A DNA stretch of 15,378 nucleotides from DASXAQ01 sp036406615 (GTDB lineage Bacteria; Actinomycetota; UBA4738). The notes under the pieces are model-generated. The model saw only the letters and a program-made list of their open reading frames with translations. It made no database searches and was not told where the DNA came from. Made by a program: the position numbers and the translations under genes. Of this stretch, positions 14,203-15,378 are shown one piece after another; positions within the stretch are counted from its first letter, which is position 1, and every line of letters begins with the position of its first letter. Location: contig DASXAQ010000031.1 of NCBI GenBank assembly GCA_036406615.1, positions 1-15,378 of the forward strand, in the 5' to 3' direction.

Positions 14203-14634
14203 ATGCGCCTGCCGTTCAAGCGCCTGGACCCGACCGTCCCGCTGCCCTCGTACGCCCACGCCGGCGACGCGGGGCTGGATCTTCGATCCAACGCGGATCT
14301 CATCGTCCAGCCGTCGGAGCGCGCGATGGTCCCCACCGGCCTGTCCGTTGCGATCCCCGTCGGCCACGCGGGCCTGGTGCTGCCCCGCTCCGGGCTCGCC
14401 TCGAGGCAGGGACTGACGCTGGCGAACTCACCCGGGCTGATCGACGCGGGCTACCGCGGTGAGATCGTCGTGGCGGTGGTCAACCTGGACCCCTCCGGGG
14501 CGGTGAAGATCTCCCGCGGCGACCGGGTCGCCCAGCTGGTGATCGTGCCGTTCGTGCGCATCGAACCGGGGGAGGCCGAAGAGCTCCCGCCCTCGGCGCG
14601 CGGAGGCGGCGGCTTCGGCTCGACCGGCGTCTGA
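14203..14634 (+). CDS. dut: dUTP diphosphatase (dUTPase), trimeric type
   Basis: Dut hydrolyses dUTP to dUMP and pyrophosphate, keeping uracil out of DNA and feeding thymidylate synthesis. At 143 residues it has the normal length of the homotrimeric family, and all five motifs are present: I AGDAGLDL (20-27), II PRSG (61-64), III GLIDAGYRGE (78-87, with catalytic Asp81 and Tyr84), IV RGDRVAQLVI (105-114) and V RGGGGFGSTG (133-142). I chose ATG 14203; a GTG at 14101 overlapping the previous stop would add 34 basic, non-conserved residues and run through the candidate promoter. In-frame motif V at the very C terminus shows the gene is complete. Confidence 0.97.
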   Translation: MRLPFKRLDPTVPLPSYAHAGDAGLDLRSNADLIVQPSERAMVPTGLSVAIPVGHAGLVLPRSGLASRQGLTLANSPGLIDAGYRGEIVVAVVNLDPSGAVKISRGDRVAQLVIVPFVRIEPGEAEELPPSARGGGGFGSTGV

Positions 14635-14705
14635 GCAGCGTCGACGGTCGGCGCGTGCTCCGGGTCGCCGGTCACCAGCGGTTTCTCCGCGTCCCCCAAC
14701 CCGGG

Positions 14706-14711
14706 TAGAAT
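14706..14711 (+). promoter_or_regulatory. -10 element of the tRNA promoter
   Basis: TAGAAT ends 9 bases before tRNA-Gly, matching TATAAT at five of six positions. The -35 region (TTTCTC near 14683) is poor. It fits a promoter for the tRNA-Gly gene. Confidence 0.5.
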
Positions 14712-14720
14712 CGTGGCTGC

Positions 14721-14792
14721 GCGGACGTGGCTCAGTGGTAGAGCACCACCTTGCCAAGGTGGGGGTCGCGGGTTCGAATCCCGTCGTCCGCT
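14721..14792 (+). tRNA. tRNA-Gly (anticodon GCC)
   Basis: A full cloverleaf: acceptor GCGGACG/CGTCCGC, D-arm GCTC-AGTGGTA-GAGC, anticodon stem CCACC/GGTGG with loop TTGCCAA (anticodon GCC at 14753-14755), T-arm GCGGG-TTCGAAT-CCCGT, and discriminator T, as expected for glycine. CCA is not encoded (the next bases are CTCACC), so it must be added enzymatically. Confidence 0.97.
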
Positions 14793-14818
14793 CTCACCAA
14801 ACAACGCGGTGAAACCCT

Positions 14819-14845
14819 GCGCCGGGCCACAAAGCCCGGCGCTTT
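14819..14845 (+). terminator. Hairpin between the two tRNA genes, possible weak terminator
   Basis: A perfect 9-bp stem GCGCCGGGC/GCCCGGCGC with loop CACAAA, followed by TTT and then GTCC. The T-run is short and tRNA-Cys begins only 4 bases after it (14850), so it may instead be a processing or spacing structure in a joint transcript. Confidence 0.5.
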
Positions 14846-14849
14846 GTCC

Positions 14850-14923
14850 GGCGGGGTGGCCGAGTGGTTAGGCAGAGGCCTGCAAAGCCTCGTACAGCGG
14901 TTCAATTCCGCTCCCCGCCTCCA
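14850..14923 (+). tRNA. tRNA-Cys (anticodon GCA)
   Basis: A full cloverleaf: acceptor GGCGGGG/CCCCGCC, D-arm GCC-GAGTGGTTA-GGC, anticodon stem GAGGC/GCCTC with loop CTGCAAA (anticodon GCA at 14882-14884), T-arm AGCGG-TTCAATT-CCGCT, and discriminator T, as required for cysteine. The 3' CCA (14921-14923) is encoded, unlike in the adjacent tRNA-Gly. Confidence 0.97.
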
Positions 14924-14950
14924 CGATCGGGGCAACTCGAACGCCGTCTG

Positions 14951-15378
14951 TCATCGGACGACGCGATAGGTGATGTGCGTGGCGAAGGGTGACTGGATCA
15001 TGGCCACGTGCTCCAGGTTCAACGTCTCATCGAAGCCGTCGAACAGACGCTTGCCTCCGCCCAGGATGACCGGCGCAATCGAGATCGCCAGCTCGTCCAC
15101 GTGTCCGGCGCGAAGCGCCTGACGGATCACGTCCGCGCCCCCTCCGACCGATACCTCCTTGCCTTCGGCCGCCTGGCGCGCCCGGGCAATCGCCTGGTCC
15201 AAGCCGTCCACGAACGTGAAGCCTCCTCCGCCCGGAGCATCCTCCGGCCGGTGGGTCACGACGAAGAGCGGCATACCGAACGGGTTCTGACCGCCCCACG
15301 CCTCTGCGGCCTCGTACATCCCCCGGCCGACGACCACGGCGCCAGCGCGAGCCAGCGCTCCGTCGAGGTACTCCTTGT
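14951..15378 (-). CDS. Dihydrofolate reductase-like / RibD C-terminal domain protein (5' end beyond window)
   Basis: The frame is open to the right edge, so the N-terminal part is missing; 141 complete codons plus the stop are visible. The part seen matches the RibD_C/DHFR-like fold: KEYLDGALARAGAVVVGRGMYE (cofactor loop region, reading in from the window edge), VVTHRPEDAP, and the signature EVSVGGGADVIRQAL then DELAISIAPVILGGGKRLFDG, which belongs to NADPH-dependent reductases of this family. Stand-alone proteins of this type (YwjB/YyaP-like) are common in actinobacteria and mostly have no known substrate; they are not the folate enzyme proper. A GTG at 15337 could be mistaken for a start but leaves out conserved sequence. 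It converges on tRNA-Cys with a 27-base gap. Confidence 0.88.
   Translation of the reverse strand, partial: KEYLDGALARAGAVVVGRGMYEAAEAWGGQNPFGMPLFVVTHRPEDAPGGGGFTFVDGLDQAIARARQAAEGKEVSVGGGADVIRQALRAGHVDELAISIAPVILGGGKRLFDGFDETLNLEHVAMIQSPFATHITYRVVR

Noticed and set aside
1..15378. CRISPR array, insertion sequence, toxin-antitoxin or phage genes
   Set aside because: No regularly spaced repeats, transposase or integrase motifs, or phage structural genes were seen anywhere in the window.

Overview
The window is GC-rich bacterial chromosome and reads as a deep-branching or uncultured member of the Actinomycetota. Three things support this: the gene order miaB-miaA-dapF-(aminotransferase)-hflX / lexA-LysM protein-nrdR-nrdJ, which follows the order known from mycobacteria and streptomycetes; the LexA operators of the form TCGAAC-N4-GTTCGA; and -10 elements of the loose TANNNT type. 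I cannot name a genus. There is no sign of phage, transposon or CRISPR; this is a core locus with some accessory genes at its right end.

Left part (1-5684, + strand): a tightly packed run of miaB (cut by the window start), miaA, dapF, a DapL-type aminotransferase and hflX. The first four genes are joined by stop/start overlaps. The run pairs tRNA anticodon-loop modification (MiaA then MiaB) with lysine/peptidoglycan precursor synthesis (DapL makes LL-DAP, DapF epimerises it), followed by the ribosome-rescue GTPase HflX.

Middle (5709-10471): lexA (- strand) is divergent from a small LysM membrane protein resembling the SOS division inhibitors YneA, DivS and Rv2719c. The 120-bp gap and the first codons of the small gene hold three LexA boxes. 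One box fills the spacer of a near-consensus promoter whose predicted start site coincides with the ATG. Next come nrdR and nrdJ (B12-dependent class II ribonucleotide reductase), each preceded by a pair of NrdR boxes and a candidate promoter of its own. A strong hairpin terminator closes the unit.

Right part (10487-15378): an overlapping pair (amidohydrolase and arylamine N-acetyltransferase), a secreted, aromatic-rich protein of unknown function that looks like a TIM-barrel glycosidase, dut (dUTPase, probably with a leaderless promoter), tRNA-Gly(GCC), a hairpin, tRNA-Cys(GCA) with encoded CCA, and, facing it, the 3' part of a RibD-C/DHFR-like reductase that runs off the window.

The theme of the middle is nucleotide supply and DNA damage: LexA senses damage and releases a division inhibitor, NrdR senses dATP/ATP and throttles NrdJ, and Dut a few genes away keeps uracil out of DNA. 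The most informative non-coding signals are the SOS operator cluster and the two NrdR box pairs. No gene-free stretch exceeds 300 bases.
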